From positions 23,967-87,966 of the forward strand of contig NZ_KB892004.1 of the NCBI RefSeq assembly GCF_000373645.1: 64,000 bases of DNA, in the 5' to 3' direction. The notes under the pieces were generated by a model that made no database searches, was not told the origin of the DNA, and saw nothing but the letters and a program-made list of their open reading frames with translations. This stretch comes from Streptomyces sp. ATexAB-D23. GTDB taxonomy: Bacteria; Actinomycetota; Actinomycetes; Streptomycetales; Streptomycetaceae. A program made the position numbers and the translations under genes. Shown piece after piece: positions 50,920-59,461 of this stretch. Every line of letters starts with the position of its first letter. Position 1 is the stretch's first letter.

Positions 50920-53027
50920 CCGGAGGCGTCCTTCGTCAGGTCGAGGCCCAGGTGGTGGGCGAGGAAGGCCATGACGTCCGCGTACAGGCCGGCGCTGCGC
51001 GAGACGCCGCGCGTGCCGTGCCCCACACCGCGCTCGGTGCGCAGCACCACCGGCCCGTCCCCCGAACCGGCCCACTGGAGCGCGGCGCACATCTTCCGCG
51101 CGTGCGCCGGGTCGACGCGGCTGTCGCCGTCGAACACGGCCAGCAGCACGGCCGGGTAGCGGACGCCCTCGCGCACCCGGTGGTACGGGGAGTACGCCAG
51201 CAGCCGCGCGAAGTCGGCGGGGTCCCCGGCGCTCCCGTACTCCTCGCGCCAGCTCGCACCCATCCCCGACAGCTCGTAGCGCACCATGTCCAGCAGCGGC
51301 GCCGCGCACACCACCGCCCCGTACAGCTCCGGCCTGCGCGTCAGTGCGGCGCCCGCCAGCAGGCCGCCGTTGGAGCTGCCGAGCACCCCGAGCCGGCCCG
51401 GTGCGGCCCAGCCCCCGGCGAGCAGGTGGCCGGCGGCGGCGTCGAAGTCCTCGAAGACGCGGTGCTTGTGCTCGCGGCGCCCGGCCTGGTGCCACTCCTC
51501 GCCCTCCTCGCCGCCCCCGCGCACACAGGCCACCGCGTACACGCCGCCCGCCCGCACCCAGGGCACCGCCTGCGGGGTGAAGCCGGGCGTCATCGAGGCG
51601 CCGAAGCCGCCGTATCCGGTGAGGACGGCGGGGCGGGGCCGGTCGGGAACGCCGGCGGGGGACATCACGAACATGCGCACCTCGGTGCCGTCACCGGAGA
51701 GGACGACCTCCTGGCTGACCCGAACCCCCTCGGCCGGCGGCGCGGCAGGCGGACCGCCCGCCCACGGACCTAGGCGTCCGGTCACCGCGTCGTAGTGCAG
51801 GACGGTTGCGGGGGTGATGTGGTCGGTGTACGTGAACCACACCTCGTGGCCGCCGTCCTGACGCATTGTCAGGCGAGTGACCGTGCCCCGCCCCGGCAGC
51901 GGAACGGACCCTGTCCGTGTGCCGGTCCGGGCATCGTGCAGGGTCATCTCACCGACCGCGTGCCGGGTCCGTACGACCACCAGCAGCGGCCGCTCCAGCG
52001 CCGGCCCGTCCAGGACCGCGACGTCCCCGAGCACCGTGCCCGGTTCCTCGCCGACCAGGGTGCGCCACCGGCCGGGTCCCGTGGCGTCGGGGCGGGCCTC
52101 GGCGATCCTGCCGCGCGGCGCGTCCGCCGTCGTCCTGAGGAGCAGCGGCCCGCCGCCGGAACGGACGCGGACCGAGGTGCGGGCGTCGGTCCCCCGCTGG
52201 AAGGGGCGCAGGACCGGCCGGTCCGGGCCGGTCGCGCTCAGATCGGCCGTCCACAGATCGGTGCGGGGCGCGGTGCCCTCGCTGGCCCCGACGACCAGGA
52301 GCAGGCCGTCGGGGGAGGTGGCCACGGTGTAGTACTGGGTCTCGGACCGCCCGGCGCCGAAGATCTCGGTATCCAGGTCCGCCGGGGTGCCGACCCGGTG
52401 CAGGTACACCCGGCGGTGACGTCCCCCGGTCCGCTCCGGCGGCAGCCGGCGTACGTAGTAGAAGGCCCGGCCGCCCGGCAGCCAGGCCACGGGGGAGCGG
52501 CGGACCCGGTCCACGGGCCCGTCCACCACCGCCCCGGTCACCGTGTCGAGCACCCGCAGCACCGACTGCTCCGTACCGCCCGACGACAGCTGCACGGCCA
52601 CCGAACCGCCCTCCCACGACGGCTCCCAGGCGTCCAGCACCGTCGAACCGGACGGGTCGGCGTCCAGCGGGTCGAGCAGCACCCTGGTCCGGCCGCCCTC
52701 GCGGACGGCGAGCACCGCGAACTCCCGCCCGGGGTCCCTGCGCAGATGGAACTCCCGCCCGCCACGCACCACCGGAGGCGAGGCGCCGCCCCCGGCGAGC
52801 AGCGCCGCCATCCGGCCGCGCAACGCCTCCCGGCCGGGCCAGCGGGCCTGCTCCCCGGCGTAGAGCCGGTCCTGAGCGGCGCTCCAGACCGCGGTGGCGG
52901 GGTCGTCCGGGTCCTCCAGCCACCGGTACGGATCGGCCACCGGCCGGCCGTGGAGGACCTCGACCGGACCGGTGCGGGGAGCGGCCGGGTAGACCGGCCC
53001 GGCGTCGCGGGGCGGTGACACGGTCAT
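50916..53027 (-). CDS. Prolyl oligopeptidase (S9)
   Basis: 703 residues. The N-terminal seven-bladed propeller covers about 80-420. The catalytic domain has Ser in GVLGSSNGGLLAG, Asp in AVFDGDSRVDPAHAR and His in RGVGHGTRGVSRS, a complete triad. No signal peptide is visible. POP enzymes act on short peptides and could trim cores released from the precursor; the precursor's PEV, VESP and DTP-W segments contain prolines. It lies in the precursor operon after the exporter. Confidence 0.93.
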   Translation of the reverse strand: MTVSPPRDAGPVYPAAPRTGPVEVLHGRPVADPYRWLEDPDDPATAVWSAAQDRLYAGEQARWPGREALRGRMAALLAGGGASPPVVRGGREFHLRRDPGREFAVLAVREGGRTRVLLDPLDADPSGSTVLDAWEPSWEGGSVAVQLSSGGTEQSVLRVLDTVTGAVVDGPVDRVRRSPVAWLPGGRAFYYVRRLPPERTGGRHRRVYLHRVGTPADLDTEIFGAGRSETQYYTVATSPDGLLLVVGASEGTAPRTDLWTADLSATGPDRPVLRPFQRGTDARTSVRVRSGGGPLLLRTTADAPRGRIAEARPDATGPGRWRTLVGEEPGTVLGDVAVLDGPALERPLLVVVRTRHAVGEMTLHDARTGTRTGSVPLPGRGTVTRLTMRQDGGHEVWFTYTDHITPATVLHYDAVTGRLGPWAGGPPAAPPAEGVRVSQEVVLSGDGTEVRMFVMSPAGVPDRPRPAVLTGYGGFGASMTPGFTPQAVPWVRAGGVYAVACVRGGGEEGEEWHQAGRREHKHRVFEDFDAAAGHLLAGGWAAPGRLGVLGSSNGGLLAGAALTRRPELYGAVVCAAPLLDMVRYELSGMGASWREEYGSAGDPADFARLLAYSPYHRVREGVRYPAVLLAVFDGDSRVDPAHARKMCAALQWAGSGDGPVVLRTERGVGHGTRGVSRSAGLYADVMAFLAHHLGLDLTKDASG

Positions 53028-53080
53028 CGCGGCCCTCCAGGGAGAACGGTCGCATCGGACACGGCGGGAGGCGGGTGCGG

Positions 53081-54427
53081 TCAGGAGCCGCCGCTGCCGG
53101 GACGCGGCCCGGGAGGCGCCGGGACCAGTCCGGCGGCCCCGGCGTCGTCCTCACCGGCCGGTGCGGGCAGCGGCTCGTCCGCGTCCTTCGGCGCACCACC
53201 CCGGTCGTCCTCGGTGGCGTCCAGACTGGTTTCGCGCAGCAGCGGCACCGAGGAGAGCAGGGTGACCACCGCCGCGGTGCCCGCCAGCACCAGCCAGGTG
53301 CGGCTCGCCCCCACGGAGTCCACGAAGGAGCCCGCCACGATCGGCCCGGCGGAGGCCAGCCCGGCCATCATCAGACCGGTCGCGGTGCTGACCCGGCCCA
53401 GCAGATCGCGGGGCGCGAGCACCAGCACCGCACGGCCCACCACGATGCCCGCGGGCGGGCTGAAGAAGACGACCACGATCAGGACCGGGCCGATCGCCCA
53501 GGGAAGCGTCGTCCGGGAGAAGATGGCCAGGCCCAGCGCCCAGACCATGCCGATGAGCAGGAAGAGCCGCCCCGCCGGGTTCCGCTTGATCAGCCAGGGC
53601 GCGGCAGCCGCGCCCAGCAGCCCCCCGATGCCGGCACAGGCCATCACCGCGCCGATCGCCGTCCCGCCCGCACCGCTCTGGCGCAGCGAGACGACCATCG
53701 TCACCTGAGCCGCCGCCGAGACGATGTTGATACCCGCGGCGAAGATCAGGGCGGCCAGCAGCGCCCGCTGGTGCGTCAGCCAGCGCAGCCCGGCCGTCAG
53801 CCGGTTGTCGCGCTCGCTGTCCGCGACCCGTTCGGTCGGCCTGATCCCGATCCGCAGCAGCAGCACGGCCGACACCCCGTAGGAGGCGGCATCGACGGCG
53901 AACGGCAGGATCGGGTCCAGGGTGAACAGCCAGCCGCCCAGGAACGGGCCGATCAGCGAACTCGACGCCATCGCCGTCTGGCTGCGGCTCAGCGCGTCGG
54001 TGAGATCCTTCTCCGGCACCACGTCGCGCACCGCGATCGTGGCCGCGGGCGAGAACATCGCGGTGGCCGCCCCCTCCACCACGGCCACGCCGAGCAGCTG
54101 CGCCTGCCCGAGCCCTCCGAGCCCCGACGCCAGCGGGATGCTGGCCAGCGCCACCAGACGCACCACATCGGTGCCCACCATGATCATCCGACGGTCGAGC
54201 CGGTCGGCGAGATGGCCCGCGGGCAGCCTCAGCAGCGTCCGCGTCACCATCGAGCAGGTCGCGACCGTCCCCGCCTGGGCCGCGCTGCCGCCGATGGACA
54301 GCACGAGCAGCGGGAAGGCCAGCAGCGACAGCTGGGAGCCGAGGGTGGAGAGCGTCGAACTGAGCCAGTAGCGGCGGAAGTCGGCATTGGTGCGCAGAAT
54401 GCCCGCGCTCTTCATACCGGAATTCAC
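53081..54427 (-). CDS. MFS exporter
   Basis: 448 residues. The start is taken as the GTG at 54427 because it forms the GTGA overlap with the radical SAM stop; ATG 54415 is the alternative. About twelve membrane segments are present (for example LSLLAFPLLVLSIGG, LLGVAVVEGAATAMFSPAAT, AIGAVMACAGIGGLLGAAA). DRLDRRMIMVGTDVVRL is the loop 2-3 motif. The acidic, proline-rich tail is cytoplasmic. In this operon it probably exports the mature peptide. Confidence 0.9.
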   Translation of the reverse strand: MNSGMKSAGILRTNADFRRYWLSSTLSTLGSQLSLLAFPLLVLSIGGSAAQAGTVATCSMVTRTLLRLPAGHLADRLDRRMIMVGTDVVRLVALASIPLASGLGGLGQAQLLGVAVVEGAATAMFSPAATIAVRDVVPEKDLTDALSRSQTAMASSSLIGPFLGGWLFTLDPILPFAVDAASYGVSAVLLLRIGIRPTERVADSERDNRLTAGLRWLTHQRALLAALIFAAGINIVSAAAQVTMVVSLRQSGAGGTAIGAVMACAGIGGLLGAAAAPWLIKRNPAGRLFLLIGMVWALGLAIFSRTTLPWAIGPVLIVVVFFSPPAGIVVGRAVLVLAPRDLLGRVSTATGLMMAGLASAGPIVAGSFVDSVGASRTWLVLAGTAAVVTLLSSVPLLRETSLDATEDDRGGAPKDADEPLPAPAGEDDAGAAGLVPAPPGPRPGSGGS

Positions 54428-55620
54428 CCCAGCCGTCCGGCACCGTGCAGGCAGTCCAGCACCCCTGCGTCCACCCGGTCCTGGAAGACGGCGCGGACCG
54501 CCGCCTCCTCGTCGTAGCGGTAGTGGTCGTGGCAGCTGACCCAGCGGCCCTCCGTCTGCTCCGCGCTCAGATAGCCGTCGGCGACGGTGCCGACCTCCAT
54601 GCCGGGCTTCCCCGCGGTCTCCCAGCAACTGGCCAGCACACCATCGGCGTTGATGACCGCCCCGTACCGGCCGTCGGCGAAGGAGCAGGCCTGGCAGGGG
54701 ACATGGGCGCGCGGCCGGGACACCGTGAAGCCGAGCTCCAGCGCGCGGGCGTGCCAGCGGACGAAGTCCTCGACCAGGCCGTCCTCGTGGAGCAGGTTGT
54801 TGGCGTAGCCGACACCGACGTCGCCGACACGGGCGAAGTGGATGCCGCAACGGGCCGGGTCGAGGCGTGACCCGAGGCGTTCCACCAGCTCGTCGACGCC
54901 GTGCCGGTTCAGGTGCGAGACGTTGACCCGCAGCATCCAGCGCAGGGAGGTGCGCTCGATGGCGCGCGCGATGTTGGAGACGATGACGTCGAAGGTGCCG
55001 CCCCCGGAGCGCTTGACCCGGATCGAGTCGTGGTCGGCGCGGTCGCCGTCGAAGGTCACCTGGACGGAGCCGAGACCCGCCGCGTTCAGCTCCTTCGCGA
55101 TCAGCGGGGTGAGCAGCGTGCCGTTGGACGTCATCGACGCGGTGAGCGGGCCCAGTTCACCGGCCCGGGTGAGCAGGTCGCGGCAGCCGCGCGGGTTGAG
55201 CAGCGGCTCCCCGCCGAACAGCAGCAGCGACAGCCGGTCGAGCCCCGCCGCCTCCATGCGCGTCCGGGTGAAGTCCAGGACCTGCCCGACGGCCTCGGGC
55301 GTCAGACGGGCGTGGCGGATGCGCGGCGGCCTGCTGCCGCCCTTGGGGTCCTGCGAGGTGTTCTGGAAGCAGTAGCCGCAGCCGAGGTTGCAGTCGGTGC
55401 TGGTCAGCACGGTCAGGGAGTACGAGCTGTAGGGCTTCAGGTCGTACAGACCGGCGTCGCGCAGATAGCGTTCGGCCGAGGGCCGCAGGGTGCCGTCGGG
55501 CTCCACCTGCGCGGGGCGCATCAGCGCGTACCCGCCGGCGCCGAGGAACCACCACCCCCTGTCGGCGCGGATCAGACGGGCCCCGGCGGAGGGGACGGCG
55601 AGGGACTGCGTACCGGACAC
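54424..55620 (-). CDS. Radical SAM/SPASM-like peptide maturase of the multi-core precursor
   Basis: 398 residues from GTG 55620 (GGAGGT upstream). The cluster motif is CNLGCGYCFQNTSQD (C-x3-C-x2-C), with LLLFGGEPLLNPRG for SAM binding and MTSNGTLLT. C-terminal cysteines occur in PCQACSFADGRYGAVINADG, VLASCWE, WVSCHDHY and VLDCLHG, typical of auxiliary iron-sulfur clusters. The N-terminal ~85 residues probably form a leader-binding wing. It lies 106 bp after the precursor and likely makes a cross-link in each WCGVHQE core. Confidence 0.93.
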   Translation of the reverse strand: MSGTQSLAVPSAGARLIRADRGWWFLGAGGYALMRPAQVEPDGTLRPSAERYLRDAGLYDLKPYSSYSLTVLTSTDCNLGCGYCFQNTSQDPKGGSRPPRIRHARLTPEAVGQVLDFTRTRMEAAGLDRLSLLLFGGEPLLNPRGCRDLLTRAGELGPLTASMTSNGTLLTPLIAKELNAAGLGSVQVTFDGDRADHDSIRVKRSGGGTFDVIVSNIARAIERTSLRWMLRVNVSHLNRHGVDELVERLGSRLDPARCGIHFARVGDVGVGYANNLLHEDGLVEDFVRWHARALELGFTVSRPRAHVPCQACSFADGRYGAVINADGVLASCWETAGKPGMEVGTVADGYLSAEQTEGRWVSCHDHYRYDEEAAVRAVFQDRVDAGVLDCLHGAGRLG

Positions 55621-55674
55621 GGCGACCTCCGGGTCGGGGCGGGGGCGGGAGCGGGGTGGCCGGGACGGGCCCCC

Positions 55675-55701
55675 GGCCGCGGCGACGAGGCCGCCGCGGC
55701 C
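55675..55701 (-). terminator. Stem-loop between precursor and radical SAM genes
   Basis: GGCCGCGGC and GCCGCGGCC form a perfect 9-bp stem with a 9-base loop. Between a RiPP precursor and its enzymes, such hairpins partly stop transcription so that much more precursor is made. Confidence 0.6.
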
Positions 55702-55726
55702 GAGGAGGACCGGCCTGAGGACCGGA

Positions 55727-55984
55727 TCAGAGGTTCTGCTCCTGGTGGACGCCGCACCACGGGGTGTCCTCGCCCTCCTCGGAGTGGGCGATCACCTCGG
55801 GCTCCTCGGCCACCTCCTGGTGCACCCCGCACCAGCCGATGGGCGACTCGACGTGGGCGACGACCTCGGGCTCCTCGGCCACCTCCTGGTGCACCCCGCA
55901 CCAGCCGATGACGGAGTCGGAGTGGGCCTCCACCTCGGGGGCGTCCTGCTCGGGGGTCTCGTTGGGCTCGACGTTCTCGGCCAT
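55727..55984 (-). CDS. Multi-core RiPP precursor with three WCGVHQE repeats
   Basis: 85 residues, ATG 55984 behind GGAGG. A short leader (MAENVEPNETPEQDA) is followed by three units. PEV-x-AH begins at residues 16, 39 and 62, and WCGVHQE at residues 28, 51 and 76. The first two units are separated by VAEE; the last ends QNL. The peptide is very acidic outside the cores. Trp, Cys and His are the likely sites of radical SAM cross-linking. I know no family with this core. Confidence 0.93.
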   Translation of the reverse strand: MAENVEPNETPEQDAPEVEAHSDSVIGWCGVHQEVAEEPEVVAHVESPIGWCGVHQEVAEEPEVIAHSEEGEDTPWCGVHQEQNL

Positions 55985-56046
55985 GATGGTCCTCCATACG
56001 ACGGGCGATCGGGACGACGGACGGCGGCACTGCGCCGACGGCCAGG

Positions 56047-56089
56047 AAGCTAGGAGCACGGGGTTCGGCACCGGTTCGTCCCCGGTTGT
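56047..56089 (-). promoter_or_regulatory. SARP-type heptad repeats and -10 of the precursor operon
   Basis: On the minus strand: ACAACCG (56083-56089), CGAACCG (56072-56078) and CGAACCC (56061-56067) at exact 11-bp steps, then 8 bases and TAGCTT (56047-56052). Transcription would begin near 56040, giving a leader of about 56 bases. Confidence 0.78.
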
Positions 56090-56157
56090 GCGGCGGTGAA
56101 TCCTCCTGGTCGGCGCCCCGGCGCCGCCGGCGGGACGGGGAGCGGGCATACCGGAAC

Positions 56158-56200
56158 CGCACCCGGGCCGAACCGGCGGGCAACCCGCCGTTCCTACGGT
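56158..56200 (+). promoter_or_regulatory. SARP-type heptad repeats and -10 of the P450 gene
   Basis: CGCACCC (56158), CGAACCG (56169) and GCAACCC (56180) at exact 11-bp steps, then 8 bases and TACGGT (56195-56200). It lies back to back with the precursor promoter in the 255-bp divergent region. Confidence 0.75.
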
Positions 56201-56239
56201 GTGCGCCGCACACTCCGCGACGTGAGAGGACGGCTCCGT

Positions 56240-57541
56240 ATGGAAACCGAACCCGCTGTCACGGCCGGCGCGCCAGTGCCGGCAGGGCGGCCGCGACTTC
56301 CGGAGCCGCTCGGGGCCGGGTTCGTGGACCGGCCGGCCGAGGTGCTGGCCGAGATCCGGGAGACCTGCCCGGTGACCCGGGTCAGGACACCGGCCGGGCG
56401 CCCGGCGTGGCTGGTGACCCGGGCCGAGGACGTGCGGGCCGGATTCATGGACCCGCGCCTCTCCCTGAGCGGCGGCCGTACACCCGACCCCGCGGTGCGC
56501 CGCCGCGCACTCGACCTGACCCTCGTCAACTACGACCCGCCGGACCACACCCGCATCCGCCGCCTGGCGACGCCCGCCCTGACCCCGGCGCGCATGGCCG
56601 CCCACCGCGGGCGGATCGAGCGGGCCGCCGCCGAACTCCTCGACGCGGCGGACGCGGCGCGCGGCCGGGGCCCGGTCGAGCTGATGGACGCCTTCGCCCG
56701 CCCCTTCGCCTTCCGCTCGCTGTGCGAGGTCTTCGACGTCCCCGAGGAGGAGCGCGCCGCCCTGTACGGGCCGGTGGCGCTCCTCGCGGACAAGACCGGA
56801 CGCACCGCCGCCGAGGTGGACGCGAGCGTCACCCGGATCGACGCCTTCGTACGCGGTGAGATGGCCCGCAGGTCCGCCGCCCCGGGTGACGACCTGGTCT
56901 CCCGCGTCCTGGCCGCCTGGCGGGAACAGGGCGGCGCGAGCGAGGACGAAGTGGCGTCCCTGCTGGCGATGCTGCTGCTCGCCGGGTTCGACAGCACGGT
57001 GCAGGCGATGGGCATGAGCGTGGTGGCGCTGCTGGCCCACCCGGAGGTGTGGCAGCGCCTGAGCGAGGAGCCGGGACGCATCCCGCGCGCCGTGGACGAG
57101 CTGCTGCGCTGGGACACCCCGGGCTCCTTCGGCACCAAGCGGGTGGCGCTGGAGGACATCCGGTTCGGCGACACCGTCATCCCGGCGGGCAGCGGTGTCC
57201 TGCTGTCCGTGGCGGCGGCCAACCACGACCCCCGCTGCCACGCCGACCCCGGCACGCTGGACCCCGGCCGCTCCACCGCGAGCCGCCACCTGAGCTTCGG
57301 CCTGGGACCGCACTACTGCCCCGGGTCAGGGCTCGCCAGGCTGGAGCTGACGGTGGCCCTGACCCAGTTGCTCGGCCGCTGGCGCCGGCCGGCCCCGGCG
57401 GTTCCGCTGTCCCAGCTGGCCTGGGGCGGCGGCTACCTGCACCGCCGCCTGGCCGCGCTGCCCGTCCTGCCGGACGGGCCCGTGCAGCGCCGGCTTCCGG
57501 TCAGCTGCCCCAGCGCAGGGCCACCGTGTCGCCCGCGTTGA
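56240..57541 (+). CDS. Cytochrome P450
   Basis: 433 residues from ATG 56240 (GAGAGGA upstream). It has the I-helix LLAGFDSTVQA, the ExxR region ELLRW and the heme loop FGLGPHYCPGSGLARLE. These are all intact, so the enzyme should be active. No fused redox partner is present and no ferredoxin gene adjoins it. Its promoter shares the SARP-type repeats, so it probably oxidises the peptide in the same pathway. Its stop overlaps the convergent gene's end by 41 bp. Confidence 0.93.
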   Translation: METEPAVTAGAPVPAGRPRLPEPLGAGFVDRPAEVLAEIRETCPVTRVRTPAGRPAWLVTRAEDVRAGFMDPRLSLSGGRTPDPAVRRRALDLTLVNYDPPDHTRIRRLATPALTPARMAAHRGRIERAAAELLDAADAARGRGPVELMDAFARPFAFRSLCEVFDVPEEERAALYGPVALLADKTGRTAAEVDASVTRIDAFVRGEMARRSAAPGDDLVSRVLAAWREQGGASEDEVASLLAMLLLAGFDSTVQAMGMSVVALLAHPEVWQRLSEEPGRIPRAVDELLRWDTPGSFGTKRVALEDIRFGDTVIPAGSGVLLSVAAANHDPRCHADPGTLDPGRSTASRHLSFGLGPHYCPGSGLARLELTVALTQLLGRWRRPAPAVPLSQLAWGGGYLHRRLAALPVLPDGPVQRRLPVSCPSAGPPCRPR

Positions 57542-58913
57542 TCACCGTGCCCCGGGCCGCCCCGGCGAACGCCGATCCGTCGATGCCGGCCTTCCACGTG
57601 CCGGACCCGCTGTTGGCCTTGCCGTTGATCGCGGTGAGGGTGCCGGTGCCCGACGCGGGCGTCACCGCGCTCACGCAGCCGGCGGGCGTGGCCGACGTCG
57701 TGGCCGCGTCCAGCACCGCGCCGAGCGTGGTCGTCGTCCCGGTCGGCGTGAACGCGACCGAGCACACCTTCAAGGCGCCCGTGCCGTCGTCCACGGTCAG
57801 GGCCAGCTTCGTGGCGGTGCCCGGGGTGAACGCGGACTGCGCCACCCACCGGGGCGCGCCGACGGTGACCGGGGCCGGGGGAGCGGCGGTGAAGCCGCCG
57901 CCCGCGACAGCGCGCAGACCGTCCACGGACGCGTAGGCGGAGGGGGCGGTGTCGCTCGGCAGGTACTTGAAGCCGCCGCCGGGGTTGAACTGCTGGGCGA
58001 TGAGGAAATCCACCGGGGTCTTGCCGGCGGAGGTGAGGAAGTCGCCCGTCTGCGGGTTGATCCCGCACGCGTTGAGGCCGGAGACGGCCCAGCCGTTGGA
58101 GTCGGTGTTGACCCCGAACATCGCGTTGAACGCGCCGCTGGACGGCACCAGTTTGCCCTTGAGGAACGCCTTGGCCCGTGAGACGTCCGCATCGGTGTCC
58201 GGGACGCCCGAGACGCACAGCGCGGCCATCGCCGCGCCCGTCATGTCGACGTCGCTCGTGGTGGCGAGCTCGCCCGCGTCGCCTTCGGCCTTGCCGTAGT
58301 TCCAGCCGCCGTCGTCGTGCTGGTTGGCGCGGATACGGGTGATCAGGGCGTCCCGCAGCGACTGGGGTATGCGCTGGGCACCGGCCTGGGTCTTCGTGCC
58401 GCCCAGGGCGAGCGCCGCGAAGACGGTTCCGTTGAAGTTCCCCGACGGGCCGAAGTAGCCCGGCTCGGCCGTCTGCCAGTAGCTGTAGATGTCCCCGATC
58501 AGATTGCGGGAGGCGGAGACGCGGGAGGGATCGATCCCGGCCGCGTACGCGTTGAGGGCGGCGCGTTCGTAGTCGGTGACCACCGGAGTCGCCGACGGCC
58601 AGGCCGCCGTGGCGAGCAGGTCGCGGTAGACCGATCTCGCGTTCTTCGTGGCGTCGCCGCCCGGCGTGACGTCGACGGCCGCGGTGCCGGCGGCGGCGAG
58701 CGCGCTGAACGCCCACTCGTTGGACAGCCCCGGCCCGGCGTACGAACCATCCGCTGCCTGGAGGGACTTGAGATATGCCACACCATTGGTCTTCGAGGTG
58801 GCGATCTGGGCGGGGGTGGCCGTGGCGGCGGCCGGCAGAACGGTCAGACAGAACGCCCCGAGCGAGGCGGACGCGGTGAACGCGAGACGGCGCGTGAACG
58901 AAAGGCGGGACAT
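57501..58913 (-). CDS. Secreted prenyltransferase/squalene-oxidase-repeat protein
   Basis: 470 residues from ATG 58913 (AGGAG upstream). The N-terminus is a signal peptide (LAFTASASLGAFCLTVLPAAATA). Repeats of the alpha/alpha toroid type follow (GVAYLKSLQAADGSYAGPGL, NQHDDGGWNYGKAEGDAGEL), then a DUF4430-like C-terminal domain (KVCSVAFTPTGTTTTLGAVL). A cobalamin riboswitch precedes it. Its fold is like that of transcobalamin-type B12 binders, so a role in extracellular cobalamin capture is likely. Confidence 0.8.
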   Translation of the reverse strand: MSRLSFTRRLAFTASASLGAFCLTVLPAAATATPAQIATSKTNGVAYLKSLQAADGSYAGPGLSNEWAFSALAAAGTAAVDVTPGGDATKNARSVYRDLLATAAWPSATPVVTDYERAALNAYAAGIDPSRVSASRNLIGDIYSYWQTAEPGYFGPSGNFNGTVFAALALGGTKTQAGAQRIPQSLRDALITRIRANQHDDGGWNYGKAEGDAGELATTSDVDMTGAAMAALCVSGVPDTDADVSRAKAFLKGKLVPSSGAFNAMFGVNTDSNGWAVSGLNACGINPQTGDFLTSAGKTPVDFLIAQQFNPGGGFKYLPSDTAPSAYASVDGLRAVAGGGFTAAPPAPVTVGAPRWVAQSAFTPGTATKLALTVDDGTGALKVCSVAFTPTGTTTTLGAVLDAATTSATPAGCVSAVTPASGTGTLTAINGKANSGSGTWKAGIDGSAFAGAARGTVINAGDTVALRWGS

Positions 58914-58984
58914 GGCCTGCTCCTGGGATGAGGGGCGCCGGCCGGCCCCGCGGCCTCGCCGAACCGGGCGGGAGGCAGCAGCGG

Positions 58985-59150
58985 GCAGGGCCGCCGCCCG
59001 AACGCGTGGACCGGCTTCCTGTGGTGCTTCGCCGCGTGGGCATTCGGGCTCGGAACGGCCCCCGCCGTCCCACACCGCTGCGCGTCAGCCCCGGAGTCTC
59101 ACCGGGTTCCCCCATGTGGCAGGGCGGGACGCTACCGGACGCCGGGCGGC
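58985..59150 (-). ncRNA. Cobalamin riboswitch (minus strand)
   Basis: The core at 59074-59112 reads on the minus strand as GGGGAACCCGGTGAGACTCC then GGGGCTGACGCGCAGCGGT, the conserved junction of cobalamin riboswitches. The GCCCGAATGCCCAC further downstream may be part of the peripheral element. It controls the gene at 57501-58913. Outer limits are estimates. Confidence 0.82.
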
Positions 59151-59215
59151 CCCGCCAGACACCCTCCGGCCGCCGGCCGAAGGCGGACGACGGCGTCTTG
59201 ACGATCCGGGAGCCA

Positions 59216-59345
59216 CCGTGCTGCAATCCGCTCGACAAGCACTGAGTTCCAGGGGAAGCCGGTCGAAATCCGGCGCTGACCCGCAACCGTAGGCCCGGCA
59301 ACCGCCGGGCGAGCCGGATTACCTGGGGCTGATTCTGCAGCGAGA
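59216..59345 (+). ncRNA. Cobalamin riboswitch (plus strand)
   Basis: The core at 59252-59291 reads AGGGGAAGCCGGTCGAAATC then CGGCGCTGACCCGCAACCGT, a close match to the cobalamin-riboswitch consensus. It lies 117 bp before the long secreted protein at 59462. Outer limits are estimates. Confidence 0.9.
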
Positions 59346-59461
59346 AGCGCCGTCGCGGACTACGGCGTGGTCGACCAGCCCTGCCCTGCGCCGGACCGCG
59401 CGCGGCTGTGGCCGCCTCTGCCACGTTCACGTCCCGAGGGGAACGGAACGAGGGGGCCGCG

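Larger units (their letters stand above)
58914..59461. other. 548-bp divergent region with two cobalamin riboswitches
   Basis: The region between the two B12-related genes contains only the two riboswitches. Their cores (59074-59112 minus; 59252-59291 plus) leave little other space, and no gene is visible. Confidence 0.8.
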
